NCBI RefSeq assembly: GCF_001611795.1
Contig: NZ_CP015098.1
Span: 8,246,001 to 8,310,000, forward strand
Source: Streptomyces qaidamensis
Lineage (GTDB): Bacteria > Actinomycetota > Actinomycetes > Streptomycetales > Streptomycetaceae
Reading direction: 5' to 3'
DNA: 64,000 nt
Shown: one piece after another, positions 25,332 through 34,251 of the stretch
Position numbering within the stretch: position 1 is the first letter of the stretch
How the letters are laid out: each line of letters starts with the position of its first letter
Notes under the pieces: model-generated
Database searches by the model: none
Told to the model about the DNA's origin: nothing
Seen by the model: only the letters and a program-made list of their open reading frames with translations
Translations under genes and position numbers: made by a program

Positions 25332-27542
25332 GTGAGGCACAGATCGCGTGCTGTCTCGAAGTACTGGAAGTGGGCCGCCGCCGCGGTGTTATCCATTGCG
25401 TTGGCGGCCCCGCTCTCGGCGGGCACCGCTGCGGCGGAGGCACCGGTAAAGGAAAAACTGACGGCGCAGGCGCCGGAAAGGGAGGTCCAGGACCGGCGTG
25501 CCGCTGCCGCACCGGCGAAGGAGCGCGGCCTGAAGCACATCGTGTCCGAGTACCGGACCCGGACTCCGTCGAAGTACACGGCTGACTCCTGGAAGCCCTT
25601 CGCCAAGGCGTTGACCGCCGCGGCCGATGTCGCCGGCGACACGTCGGCCACCACGTCGGAGGTCGCCGCCGCGAAGACGGCACTGATGACCGCCGCCGCC
25701 GATCTGAAGGCCGCTGACGAGGGCACGTTCCAGACCATCACGAACAACACGTTCTGGAACGACACCAGCGGCAACCCCATCTATTCGCAGGGCGGTGGGG
25801 TCTTCAAGTTCGGCGACACCTACTACTGGTACGGCGTGCACTACACCGGCGCCGAGCTCTACCGGGCCAATCCGACGAGGAAGTACGACGGCAACGTCAG
25901 CTTCGTCTCGATCCCCGTGTACTCGTCCAAGGACCTGGTGAACTGGAAGTTCGAGAACCGCGTCGCGACGCGTTCCACCGGCGTGGGCAGCGGCGCCAAC
26001 CTGGGTGGTGCGGGCTGGGTCGGGCGGCTCGGCGTCTCGTACAACGAGAACACCGGCAAGTACGTGCTCGCCGTGCAGATGTGGCACACGGGCAGGGGCG
26101 GGCACGGCGTTCTGCTGCTGCAGGGCGACTCACCCACCGACACCTTCGACTACGGCTACTTCCAGACCCAGATCACCAACTCGCCCACGACCGGCACCGG
26201 GGATCAGACCGTCTTCACCGACGACAACGGCAAGGACTACCTGATCTTCTCCAACCGCGAAGGACGCTCGCGCGGCTTCGTGGCCAAGTTCCGGGAGTCC
26301 GACTCGCTGCGGATCGAGCCAGGCGTGGAGATCCGCCGCGGCGCCGGCCGCGAGGGCAACGCCATGTTCAAGCTCGACGGCAAGTACTACCACGCGGCGT
26401 CGGACCTGCACGGCTGGAACACCTCGGTCAACTACGTCAATGAGTCGACCAGCAGCAACGTCCAGGGCTCCTACAGCAGCGAGTACGTCCTTGCCGGCAC
26501 CGAGATGGACTACAGCCACGTGACCCAGACCGGGTTCTTCGTGACGGTCAACGGCACCAAGCAGAACACGGTGATCTACGCCGGCGACCGCTGGGCCGAC
26601 TTCGCCTGGAACGGCATCGGGTACAACCAGTGGGTGCCGATCACCAAGACCGGCGCGAGGCCACAGTTCCACTCGGTGAGCCAGTGGCAGTTCAACGCCA
26701 CCACCGGACAGTGGCGTGTCGGGCCGGCGAACAACTACATCCTCAACCCGGACATCCAGGCCGACCGCATCATCGTCTCCAGTGTGCGGGGATGGCGGAA
26801 CCTCGGCGGTTCGGTGACCAACGTCAACGGTGGTGTGAACGGCTCTCGCTTCGCTCTCCAGGTGAGCAACAGCGGCGGCGTCGAGCAGCGGATCGCGTCG
26901 GTTCCCACAGGCACCTACACCCTGTCCCTGCACGCTCGGGGCAGCGCCGGACAGGTCGTCATCACCGGCGCCGACGGCAGCCAACGCACCCTCGGCATCC
27001 CGTCGTCGAGCGGCTGGGCCAAACGCGAGCTCACCGGCATAGCGCTGCCCGGCGGGACCGCCACCGTCACCGTGCGGGCGTCGGGTTCGGGCGGCGTCAC
27101 CGTCGACCAGCTCTCACTGGTCAAGACCTCTGCCGACGCGCCGTCGGGACAGCGTTACGAGGCGGAGACCGCGCCGGCGGTGTGCCAGGGCACGATCGAC
27201 TCGAACCAAGCGGGCTATTCCGGTACCGGGTTCTGCAACGGCACGGCCGCCGCGGGGGCCTACGCGCAGTTCACGGTGGCCCCGCAGGCCGCTGGTACGG
27301 CGACGGTGGCGGTCCGGTTCGCCAATGGCTCCACGAGCGGCGCGAGGCCGGCGAACCTGGTCGTCAACGGATCCACGGTGGGAACAGTTTCGTTCGAGTC
27401 CACCGGCGCGTGGACGACGTGGACGACCAAGACCCTGACCGTCCCGCTGAACACCGGCAGCAACACCATCCGGCTGGATCCGACCACGGCAGCCGGACTA
27501 CCCAACATCGACTACCTCGATGCCGCTGCCCCGGCTGCCTGA
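25332..27542 (+). CDS. Secreted GH43, exo-beta-1,3-galactanase-like, with FIVAR and CBM35
   Basis: 736 aa from the GTG at 25332 (GGAAGG 8 bases upstream). In order: signal peptide (1-36), FIVAR-like helical segment (about 60-120, SKYTADSWKPFAKALTAAAD), GH43 five-bladed propeller (about 125-460, GGGVFKFGDTYYWYGVHY), a beta-sandwich (about 470-600), and a C-terminal CBM35 (RYEAETAPAVCQGTID to the end). The catalytic part looks like GH43 subfamily 24 exo-beta-1,3-galactanases, which attack the backbone of type II arabinogalactan. CBM35 of this type binds uronic acids or galactan. The subfamily call is from memory of the motifs. Confidence 0.78.
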   Translation: MRHRSRAVSKYWKWAAAAVLSIALAAPLSAGTAAAEAPVKEKLTAQAPEREVQDRRAAAAPAKERGLKHIVSEYRTRTPSKYTADSWKPFAKALTAAADVAGDTSATTSEVAAAKTALMTAAADLKAADEGTFQTITNNTFWNDTSGNPIYSQGGGVFKFGDTYYWYGVHYTGAELYRANPTRKYDGNVSFVSIPVYSSKDLVNWKFENRVATRSTGVGSGANLGGAGWVGRLGVSYNENTGKYVLAVQMWHTGRGGHGVLLLQGDSPTDTFDYGYFQTQITNSPTTGTGDQTVFTDDNGKDYLIFSNREGRSRGFVAKFRESDSLRIEPGVEIRRGAGREGNAMFKLDGKYYHAASDLHGWNTSVNYVNESTSSNVQGSYSSEYVLAGTEMDYSHVTQTGFFVTVNGTKQNTVIYAGDRWADFAWNGIGYNQWVPITKTGARPQFHSVSQWQFNATTGQWRVGPANNYILNPDIQADRIIVSSVRGWRNLGGSVTNVNGGVNGSRFALQVSNSGGVEQRIASVPTGTYTLSLHARGSAGQVVITGADGSQRTLGIPSSSGWAKRELTGIALPGGTATVTVRASGSGGVTVDQLSLVKTSADAPSGQRYEAETAPAVCQGTIDSNQAGYSGTGFCNGTAAAGAYAQFTVAPQAAGTATVAVRFANGSTSGARPANLVVNGSTVGTVSFESTGAWTTWTTKTLTVPLNTGSNTIRLDPTTAAGLPNIDYLDAAAPAA

Positions 27543-27548
27543 CCCGCT

Positions 27549-27588
27549 GCACGCTCTGCCGGTCTCCTCTCCGACCGGCAGAGCGTGC
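27549..27588. terminator. Strong hairpin after the GH43-CBM35 gene
   Basis: A perfect 15-bp stem (GCACGCTCTGCCGGT with its complement) and a 10-base loop lie 7 bases after the stop codon. It probably ends the first PL9-GH43 transcript. Confidence 0.85.
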
Positions 27589-27599
27589 GGCACCGCCTG

Positions 27600-28220
27600 C
27601 CTCGGACCACGACACCGTCACATGGTCAGGAGAAGTACCCGGAGTGGCATGGCACGCCCGAGGCGCTGGATCACAACCTCAACACCATCGCCACCACCTA
27701 CCCCGACTACGAAGTCGACGTCGCCGAAACCGCCTACCCCGCCTCGGGCGGCGACGGCTCGCCGGTGCCCAACTCACCGTACCCGCGCACGATTCAGGGA
27801 CAGGCAGATGCCATCCAGCGGGTCTTCCAGGCCGCCAACGACATGGTCGACAACCGAGGTTCAGGTGTCCTGGTGTGGGAGCCGGCCGGCTACCAGCCGA
27901 TGTTCCGGGCCGTGCCCGGACTGGCGAACACGTGGGAGCCGCACGCGTCCATCAACGTCTTCAACGCCAGCCGCGCCAAGCACATCCTCCAGGACACCGT
28001 CTACACCGCCACCGTGGTGGGTGCCGCCCCGAGGCTGCCCTCCTCCATCCGCATGCTCACCACCGCCGACGACACGATCACCGGCGTCCCCGTCCGCTGG
28101 AAGCCGCTGCCGCCCGGCGCTACCGACAAGCCGGGTGAGGTGACGGTCACCTGGATGACCGGCAAGGGACCGGTCACGGCGGTCGTCGACGTCGTCCCCA
28201 AAGCGGCAAACAGGTCTTGA
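27600..28220 (+). pseudogene. GH53 endo-beta-1,4-galactanase, C-terminal remnant
   Basis: The frame encodes KYPEWHGTPEALDHNLNTIA, then VDVAETAYPA (the GH53 nucleophile Glu) and GVLVWEPAGYQPMF, which are the last three blocks of the GH53 barrel. A bacterial Ig-like tail follows (SIRMLTTADDTITGVPVRWK). The first two-thirds of the catalytic domain, including the acid/base Glu, the signal peptide and any start, are missing; a terminator hairpin sits right before it. It is a 5'-truncated gene that once cut beta-1,4-galactan side chains of rhamnogalacturonan I. Confidence 0.85.
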
Positions 28221-28253
28221 GCGCCCCCATTCCCCGTACTCAAGGAGCCATCC

Positions 28254-29570
28254 ATGACCATGCAAAGACGCACATTCCTGCGCATCAGCGCCGTCGGGGC
28301 GACGGGCGTGGGTCTGTCACTGCTCGGCACGGGACCGGCACCGGCAGCCGTCAGCCCGCTGGGCACGGCGCCGACCACGCCGTTCGCGGTCGGCGTGCGC
28401 CGGTACAACTGGACCCGCGGCAGCCGCCCGTGCACCACCTACGTCTACTACCCGGCCACCGGCACCGCCGGCGGCAACCCGGTGACGGACGCCCCGGTCG
28501 CAGGCGGGGTCTTCCCCGTGTACAACATGACCCACGGCTTGGGAAGCAGCCCGCAGAACTCCCTGTTCATCATCCGGGCCCTGGCCTCGGCGGGCTTCGT
28601 CGTCCCCGCCCCGCACTTCAACCACAACTTCAACGACGTCAACAACGGCAACACCTCCAAGGACGTCTCGCAGATCCTCACCAACACCCTCGCGCTCAAC
28701 GCGAGCGGACCGCTGGCCGGGCACATCAACACCGGCATCGGCGTCGGCGTCTCGGGCCACTCCCTGGGCGGCATGGTCACTCACGGTCTGCTGACCTCCT
28801 GGCCCGACAGCCGGATCGTCTCCGCCAACCCCCAGTCCTGCGTGGACATGGGCAACCCGTCCTCCTCCGTCAACGCCAAGGTCCTGTTCGTCCACGGCGA
28901 CCGGGACTCGACCACGCAGTACTCCTCGGCCCGGCAGGCGTACTCGGAGATCACCTGGCCCAAGGCGTTCCTCACCTTCGTCGGCGGCAGCCACACCAGC
29001 TTCTGGAGCGACCAGCGCTTCCCCAGGACCGTCGTCGACTGGGCCCGCTGGACCATGTACGGCGACACCGCCGCACGGGACCGCCTCCCGGCCGACGCGT
29101 CCGGGTCCAACACCAGGTGGGAAGCCCAGCTGGGCGGCGACACCCCCGGCGGCCCGGCCGTCTACAGCCTGGTGGCCCAGCACAGCGGCAAGGCCGCCGA
29201 CATCTACGAGGCCTCCACCGCCGCCGGCGCCCGGCTCGTCCAGTACACCGCCAACAGTCGCCCCAACCAGCAGTTCGAGTTCGTCGACGCCGGCGCCGGC
29301 CACGTCCGCGTCAAGGCCCGGCACAGTGGCCTGTTCCTCCAGCCCGCGGGCACCACGACCGGCGCGGACATCGTTCAGCAGACCGACTCCGGCGCCACCG
29401 GCCAGCAGTGGCGCGTCGTCGACCACGGCGGTGACGTGATCAGTCTCGTCAACCGGGAGTCCGGCCTGGCCATGGACGTCTGGGAGTACTCCACCGCCAA
29501 CAGCGCTCGCATCACCCAGTACACCTACTCCGGCAACGCCAACCAGCGCTTCGCCCGTCGCCGCGTCTGA
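28254..29570 (+). CDS. Secreted alpha/beta hydrolase (esterase) with CBM13
   Basis: 438 aa from the ATG at 28254 (AAGGAG 7 bases upstream); an internal ATG at 28260 is possible. The twin-arginine signal MQRRTFLRISAVGATG is cleaved near residue 32. The hydrolase domain covers about 40-290 with nucleophile GHSLGG, Asp in FVHGDRDS and His in GGSHTSFW. A C-terminal ricin-type CBM13 (about 305-435) has three QxW-like repeats. The fold resembles dienelactone-hydrolase-like or polyester esterases. In this locus it may remove acetyl or feruloyl groups from arabinan or galactan; that is inference. Confidence 0.8.
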   Translation: MTMQRRTFLRISAVGATGVGLSLLGTGPAPAAVSPLGTAPTTPFAVGVRRYNWTRGSRPCTTYVYYPATGTAGGNPVTDAPVAGGVFPVYNMTHGLGSSPQNSLFIIRALASAGFVVPAPHFNHNFNDVNNGNTSKDVSQILTNTLALNASGPLAGHINTGIGVGVSGHSLGGMVTHGLLTSWPDSRIVSANPQSCVDMGNPSSSVNAKVLFVHGDRDSTTQYSSARQAYSEITWPKAFLTFVGGSHTSFWSDQRFPRTVVDWARWTMYGDTAARDRLPADASGSNTRWEAQLGGDTPGGPAVYSLVAQHSGKAADIYEASTAAGARLVQYTANSRPNQQFEFVDAGAGHVRVKARHSGLFLQPAGTTTGADIVQQTDSGATGQQWRVVDHGGDVISLVNRESGLAMDVWEYSTANSARITQYTYSGNANQRFARRRV

Positions 29571-29637
29571 CGTGTGGTGGGGCGGGGCCGATGATCCGAT
29601 CCGGCACCGCCCCACCACACGCTTCTGGAGGTCGATC

Positions 29638-31122
29638 ATGCTTTTAGCCAGACGGCGCGGAGCGCTGCTCACTGCCGTACTTGCCGCAATACTGGCCGGC
29701 GCCGGCCACATAGTCAGCCCCGCGGTGGCGTCCGCCGCGGCCCCCCGGTACGAGGCGGAAACCGCGCCGGCCACATGCGATGGGCTCATCGAGTCGAACC
29801 ACGACGGCTACTCCGGCACCGGATTCTGCAACGGCGACAACGAGGTCGGCGCGGCCGCGCAGTTCACGGTGAGCGCGACTGAGGAAGGTACGGCGACGCT
29901 GGCGATCCGATACGCCAACGGCTCCACCACGGCACGCCCCGCCGCCGTGATGGTGAACGGCGTCACCGTGCTGTCGACGTCATTCGAGCCCACCGGCGGA
30001 TGGAACAGCTGGACCACGAAAACCTCGGCCGTGCGGCTGAATCCAGGCAGCAACACGATCCGGCTCAGTCCGACCAGCGCCGGCGGTCTGCCCAACGTGG
30101 ACTACCTCGACGTCGAGGCCGGCACGTCGCCCGAGCCGCCTGGCCGGCCGCCGCAGTGTTCCGGTGGCGCGCCTATCGTCTGCCACTTCGACGTCGCTCC
30201 CGGCAACTACACCGTCACCGCATGGATCGGCGACGGCGCCGCAGCGGGCAACACCTCGATGTCGGTGGAGGCCCGCCGCCGCGTCCTGCCCGCGGTCGAC
30301 ACCGCGGCCGGCACGATCATCCAGCACACCTTCACCATCAACGTCCGGCAGCCGGAGGGCCAGCCGACGGGCCAAGGCGGGACGGGCAGGCCCGGACTGG
30401 ACATCACCTTCGCCGGAAAGGCGCCGCAGCTGTCCGGCCTGACGGTGCAGGCGGCGACCGACCCCCTGGTGGTGTACCTGGCGGGGGACTCCACGACATG
30501 TGACCAGATGCTCGCGCCGTGGACCGGCTGGGGGCAGATCCTGCCCACGCATGTGACGGCGGGCGCGGCCATCGCCAACTACGGGGACTCCGGCGAGAGT
30601 TCGGGGAGCTTCCTGCGCAACTCTGCGCTGTTCCCCACCATGAAGCCGCTGATCAGGAGGGGCGACCTGGTACTCATCCAGTTCGGACACAACGACAAGT
30701 CCACGTCGGCACCGGCGTTCCGCAGCAACCTCACCACCATGATCAACCAGGTGCGGGAAAGGGGCGGCAGCCCCGTTCTCGTCACGCCACCGGTACGGCG
30801 GCACTTCGACGGCAACCGGCTCACTCCCACCGCGCGACATGTCAACGGCGTGGGCGCCGACCTGCCGGCGGAGACGCACAGGGTCGGCTCCCAGCTCAAC
30901 GTGCCGGTGATCGACCTGACCGCCAAGAGCAAGGAACTGGTGGAGTCGCTGGGTCCGAACGCCTCCGCCAGGCTCTACCTGCGCGAAGAGGAGGACGGAT
31001 ACAAGGACAACACCCACTTCTCCGAGTACGGCGCCGGAAGGATGGCGGACCTGGTCGTCGAGGGGGTCCGCGAACACAACCTGTCCCTGGTCAGCTATCT
31101 GCAACCCAGGAGGGTTCCATGA
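29638..31122 (+). CDS. Secreted rhamnogalacturonan acetylesterase, CBM35-CE12
   Basis: 494 aa from the ATG at 29638. The signal peptide ends near residue 36. CBM35 covers about 37-160 (RYEAETAPATCDG), then a linker and beta-domain, then the SGNH esterase domain to the end. The catalytic Ser285 lies in AGDST, Asn352 in GHND, and Asp457/His460 in DNTHF. The GDSTTCD start and the overall layout fit CE12 rhamnogalacturonan acetylesterases, which deacetylate galacturonate in the rhamnogalacturonan I backbone so that lyases can act. The stop overlaps the next start (ATGA). Confidence 0.88.
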   Translation: MLLARRRGALLTAVLAAILAGAGHIVSPAVASAAAPRYEAETAPATCDGLIESNHDGYSGTGFCNGDNEVGAAAQFTVSATEEGTATLAIRYANGSTTARPAAVMVNGVTVLSTSFEPTGGWNSWTTKTSAVRLNPGSNTIRLSPTSAGGLPNVDYLDVEAGTSPEPPGRPPQCSGGAPIVCHFDVAPGNYTVTAWIGDGAAAGNTSMSVEARRRVLPAVDTAAGTIIQHTFTINVRQPEGQPTGQGGTGRPGLDITFAGKAPQLSGLTVQAATDPLVVYLAGDSTTCDQMLAPWTGWGQILPTHVTAGAAIANYGDSGESSGSFLRNSALFPTMKPLIRRGDLVLIQFGHNDKSTSAPAFRSNLTTMINQVRERGGSPVLVTPPVRRHFDGNRLTPTARHVNGVGADLPAETHRVGSQLNVPVIDLTAKSKELVESLGPNASARLYLREEEDGYKDNTHFSEYGAGRMADLVVEGVREHNLSLVSYLQPRRVP

Positions 31123-32639
31123 GACAGCCTTTCCACGCACCGGCCGCACCGAGACGTCCGTTACGCCGCCGCACGATATTCGTCCTCGTCGGCGCACTGA
31201 TCGCCAGCTGCCTCGCGGCGATCGTGGGACCGTCGGCGAATGCGGCCGTGATCGATCCGGGCGCGTACTACCAGCTCGTGGCGCGGCACAGCGGCAAAGC
31301 AATCGGCATCGTCGACCAGTCGACCGCCGACGGCGCCGCCGTCCAGCAGCAGACCCGCGCCGACCGGGCCGCCCAGCAGTTCCAGTTCGTCGACTCCGGC
31401 AGCGGCTACTACAAGCTCCGGGCCCGGCGCAGCGGCAAGGTGGTGGACGTCTCCTCGGCGTCCACGGCGAACGGCGCGAACGTCATCCAATGGACCGACA
31501 CCGGCGGCACCAACCAGCAATTCCGCGTCGTGGACACCGACAGCGGATACGTCAAGCTCATCAACCGTAACAGCGGCAAGGCGCTGGACGTCTGGGAGCG
31601 CTCCACTGCCGACGGCGCGCGGATCTCCCAATACACCGACACGGGCGCCGCCAACCAGCAGTGGCAACTGGTCCGGGTCGACGCGGCTCCGGTCCCGAAG
31701 TACGCCGGCTATCTCTTCACCTACTTCACCGGCGAGAACACCTCCGCCGGCGAGCAGGTCTACTTCGCGCTCAGCCAGGGCAACGATCCGACCCGGTGGC
31801 GGCAGCTGAACAGCGGGCGGCCCGTGCTGTCCTCGACCGTAGGCACCCGCGGCGTGCGCGACCCGTTCATCATCCGCTCGCCGCAGGGCGACAAGTTCTA
31901 CCAGATCGCCACCGACCTGCGGATGTACGGCAACGGCAACTGGGACCAGGTCCAGCGGACGGGCAGCAAGTCCATCGTGGTCTGGGAGTCGACCGACCTG
32001 GTGAGCTGGAGCGCGCCACGCCTGGCACGCGTCTCACCGGACACGGCCGGCAACACGTGGGCCCCGGAGGCGTACTACGACGAGGAGCTCGGCCAGTACG
32101 TCGTGTTCTGGGCGTCGAAGCTGTACTCGGCCGGCGATCCGAACCACACCGGCAGCAGCTACAACCGAATGATGTACGCCACCACATCCGACTTCCGGAC
32201 CTTCAGCGCCCCACAGGTCTGGGTCGACAAGGGCTACTCGACGATCGACTCGACGCTGATCAAGCACGACAGCACGTACTACCGCTTCACGAAGGACGAG
32301 CGGAGCGCGTCGCAGACTTCATGCGGCAAGTTCATCCTCGCGGAGAAGTCGACGACCATCCTCAACCGCAGCTACTCGTTCGTCGCTGAGTGCCTCGGGA
32401 ACAACGCGATCAGCCAGGGCGAAGGTCCGTTGGTCTTCAAGTCGAACACCGACGAGCGCTGGTACATGTTCATCGACGAGTACGGAGGGCGGGGCTACGT
32501 CCCGTTCACGACCACCGACCTCAACTCCCGGCAGTGGTCACCCGTTTCCAGCTACACCATGCCCGGCCGACCGCGCCATGGCACCGTCCTGCCGGTCACC
32601 CAGGCCGAGTACGACCGGCTCCTGCAGCGCTGGGGCTGA
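31119..32639 (+). CDS. Secreted CBM13-GH43 glycosidase
   Basis: 506 aa from the ATG at 31119, overlapping the CE12 stop. The signal peptide runs to about residue 43, followed by a ricin-type CBM13 (about 45-185, three repeats ending QQF/QQW). The GH43 propeller then covers about 195-505. Candidate catalytic residues are Asp248 (VRDPFI), Asp377 (TIDSTLI) and Glu435 (QGEGPLVF). The subfamily is not clear; arabinofuranosidase or galactosidase activity on side chains is likely. It is translationally coupled to the acetylesterase. Confidence 0.82.
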   Translation: MRQPFHAPAAPRRPLRRRTIFVLVGALIASCLAAIVGPSANAAVIDPGAYYQLVARHSGKAIGIVDQSTADGAAVQQQTRADRAAQQFQFVDSGSGYYKLRARRSGKVVDVSSASTANGANVIQWTDTGGTNQQFRVVDTDSGYVKLINRNSGKALDVWERSTADGARISQYTDTGAANQQWQLVRVDAAPVPKYAGYLFTYFTGENTSAGEQVYFALSQGNDPTRWRQLNSGRPVLSSTVGTRGVRDPFIIRSPQGDKFYQIATDLRMYGNGNWDQVQRTGSKSIVVWESTDLVSWSAPRLARVSPDTAGNTWAPEAYYDEELGQYVVFWASKLYSAGDPNHTGSSYNRMMYATTSDFRTFSAPQVWVDKGYSTIDSTLIKHDSTYYRFTKDERSASQTSCGKFILAEKSTTILNRSYSFVAECLGNNAISQGEGPLVFKSNTDERWYMFIDEYGGRGYVPFTTTDLNSRQWSPVSSYTMPGRPRHGTVLPVTQAEYDRLLQRWG

Positions 32640-32703
32640 GCCGCCTTGCGGTGGAGCCGCTGACTGCTCGATACGCCGAGTGCCCCACCCGTATGACCAC
32701 TGG

Positions 32704-32718
32704 ACTGAAACGATCACT
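32704..32718. promoter_or_regulatory. Weak LacI-like element between GH43 genes
   Basis: ACTGAAACGATCACT shares TGAAACGAT with the strong operator at 43.84 kb but lacks a good second half. It lies 18 bases before the next start and may be a decayed or internal site. Confidence 0.2.
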
Positions 32719-32735
32719 GCCGAAAGGGTTCCGTC

Positions 32736-34223
32736 ATGTCCGGTACTCGCTCTCGCGTCTTCCTTGCCGCGGTGATGGCGCTGTGGGTGGCGCTGTCCGT
32801 CGGCGTCGTGCAGCCGGCCTCCGCCGCACCTGGCCGCCCGTACACCAATCCGATCAAGTCCCAGAAGGGGGCCGATCCCTGGCTGGAGTACTACAACGGC
32901 AACTACTACCTGATCACGACGACGTTCACCAACAAGCTGCTGATGCGCAAGTCGCCGACACTGGCCGGACTCGCCACCGCGCCGAGCGTGCAGGTCTGGG
33001 AGGACAGCACGGCATCGCGTGGGACGAACTTCTGGGCCCCCGAGATCCACTTCATCGACGGCCGGTGGTACCTGTACTACTCCGCCGGCCAGGTCGGCGC
33101 CAACTGCTGCGACAGCCAGCGCACCCATGTGCTGGAGAGCGCCGGTGCGGACCCGATGGGCCCGTACACGTACAAGAACGCGCTCACCGGCTCCAATCTC
33201 ACCCCGGGCGGCTGGCTCATCGACGCCAGCGTGCTGCGGCTCAACGGCTCGCTCTACCTGCTCGGCAGCGGGTTCGTGGGCGGCAGTGAGCAGAGCCTGG
33301 TGATCGCGCCGATGAGCGGCCCGCACACGCTCGCCAGCCGCACGTTCAGCGTCATCTCGCAGCCGACCAACTCCTGGGAGCGGTCCGGCGCGCCGGTCAA
33401 CGAGGCGCCGGTGGCGCTGCAGCGCGACGGCCAGACCTTCGTCACCTTCTCGGCCAGCTCGTGCCAGACCGCCGACTACAAGCTGGGCATGCTCACCTAC
33501 GACGGGGGCGACCCGCTGGCCGCCTCGTCTTGGACCAAGGCGGCCAGCCCGATCTTCCAGCGCAACGACGCCAACAGGGTCTACGGGCCGGCCCACAACG
33601 GCTTCTTCACCTCCCCGGACGGCACCGAGAACTGGATCGTCTACCACGCGAACTCGGCCTCCAACGGCGGCTGCGGCAACGCGCGGACCACCCGGGCGCA
33701 GAAGTTCACCTGGAACGCGAACGGGACGCCGAACCTCGGCACTCCGGTGGCAACCGGCGTAACACTCGCCGGCCCGGCGGGCGAGACCGCGGCCACGCCG
33801 TCGGCATACCGAATCGTCAACCGCCACAGCGGCAAATGCCTCGACGTGTCCGGCGCCTCCAGCGCCGACGGTGCGGACGTCATCCAGTACAGCTGCACCG
33901 GCAGCACCAACCAGCAGTGGCGCATCGGGGATCTGGCCAACGACACCAGCCGGCTGGTCAACGTCCGCAGCGGCAAGGCGCTCGACGTCGACGCCTGCGG
34001 CTCCGCCGACGGCACCAACATCCAGCAGTGGTCGTGGCTGAACAACAACTGCCAGAAATTCCGCATGATCGTCACCGATCAGGATGGCTGGGTGCGGCTG
34101 GTCAACGTCAACAGCGGCAAGGTCGCCGACGTGCCCGGCTGCGGCACGGCCGACGGATCCGCCGTACGGCAGTGGAGGTGGCTCAACAACAACTGCCAGC
34201 AGTGGCGGCTGCAGCCCGTCTAA
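32736..34223 (+). CDS. Secreted GH43 arabinofuranosidase-like with CBM13
   Basis: 495 aa from the ATG at 32736. The signal peptide ends near residue 31 (PASAAPG). GH43 covers about 33-345 with catalytic Asp47 (GADPWL), Asp163 (LIDASVL) and Glu223 (NEAPVAL). A C-terminal CBM13 (about 360-495) has three ricin repeats with paired Cys (GKCLDV, NNNCQQW). The catalytic domain resembles that of the next gene, so the two look like an old duplication with exchanged binding modules (CBM13 here, CBM42 there). It probably removes arabinose from arabinan or arabinogalactan. Confidence 0.83.
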   Translation: MSGTRSRVFLAAVMALWVALSVGVVQPASAAPGRPYTNPIKSQKGADPWLEYYNGNYYLITTTFTNKLLMRKSPTLAGLATAPSVQVWEDSTASRGTNFWAPEIHFIDGRWYLYYSAGQVGANCCDSQRTHVLESAGADPMGPYTYKNALTGSNLTPGGWLIDASVLRLNGSLYLLGSGFVGGSEQSLVIAPMSGPHTLASRTFSVISQPTNSWERSGAPVNEAPVALQRDGQTFVTFSASSCQTADYKLGMLTYDGGDPLAASSWTKAASPIFQRNDANRVYGPAHNGFFTSPDGTENWIVYHANSASNGGCGNARTTRAQKFTWNANGTPNLGTPVATGVTLAGPAGETAATPSAYRIVNRHSGKCLDVSGASSADGADVIQYSCTGSTNQQWRIGDLANDTSRLVNVRSGKALDVDACGSADGTNIQQWSWLNNNCQKFRMIVTDQDGWVRLVNVNSGKVADVPGCGTADGSAVRQWRWLNNNCQQWRLQPV

Positions 34224-34251
34224 GGAGTCAGCCCCGTCTGAGGAGTTAGCG

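Noticed and set aside
23930..25780. Long - strand open frame of 616 codons opposite PL9 and GH43
   Set aside because: Its sequence is low in recognisable motifs and mirrors the codon bias of the real genes on the + strand; high-GC DNA gives such shadows often.
28317..29789. 490-codon - strand frame opposite the esterase
   Set aside because: Gly/Val-rich shadow of a gene with clear catalytic motifs on the + strand.
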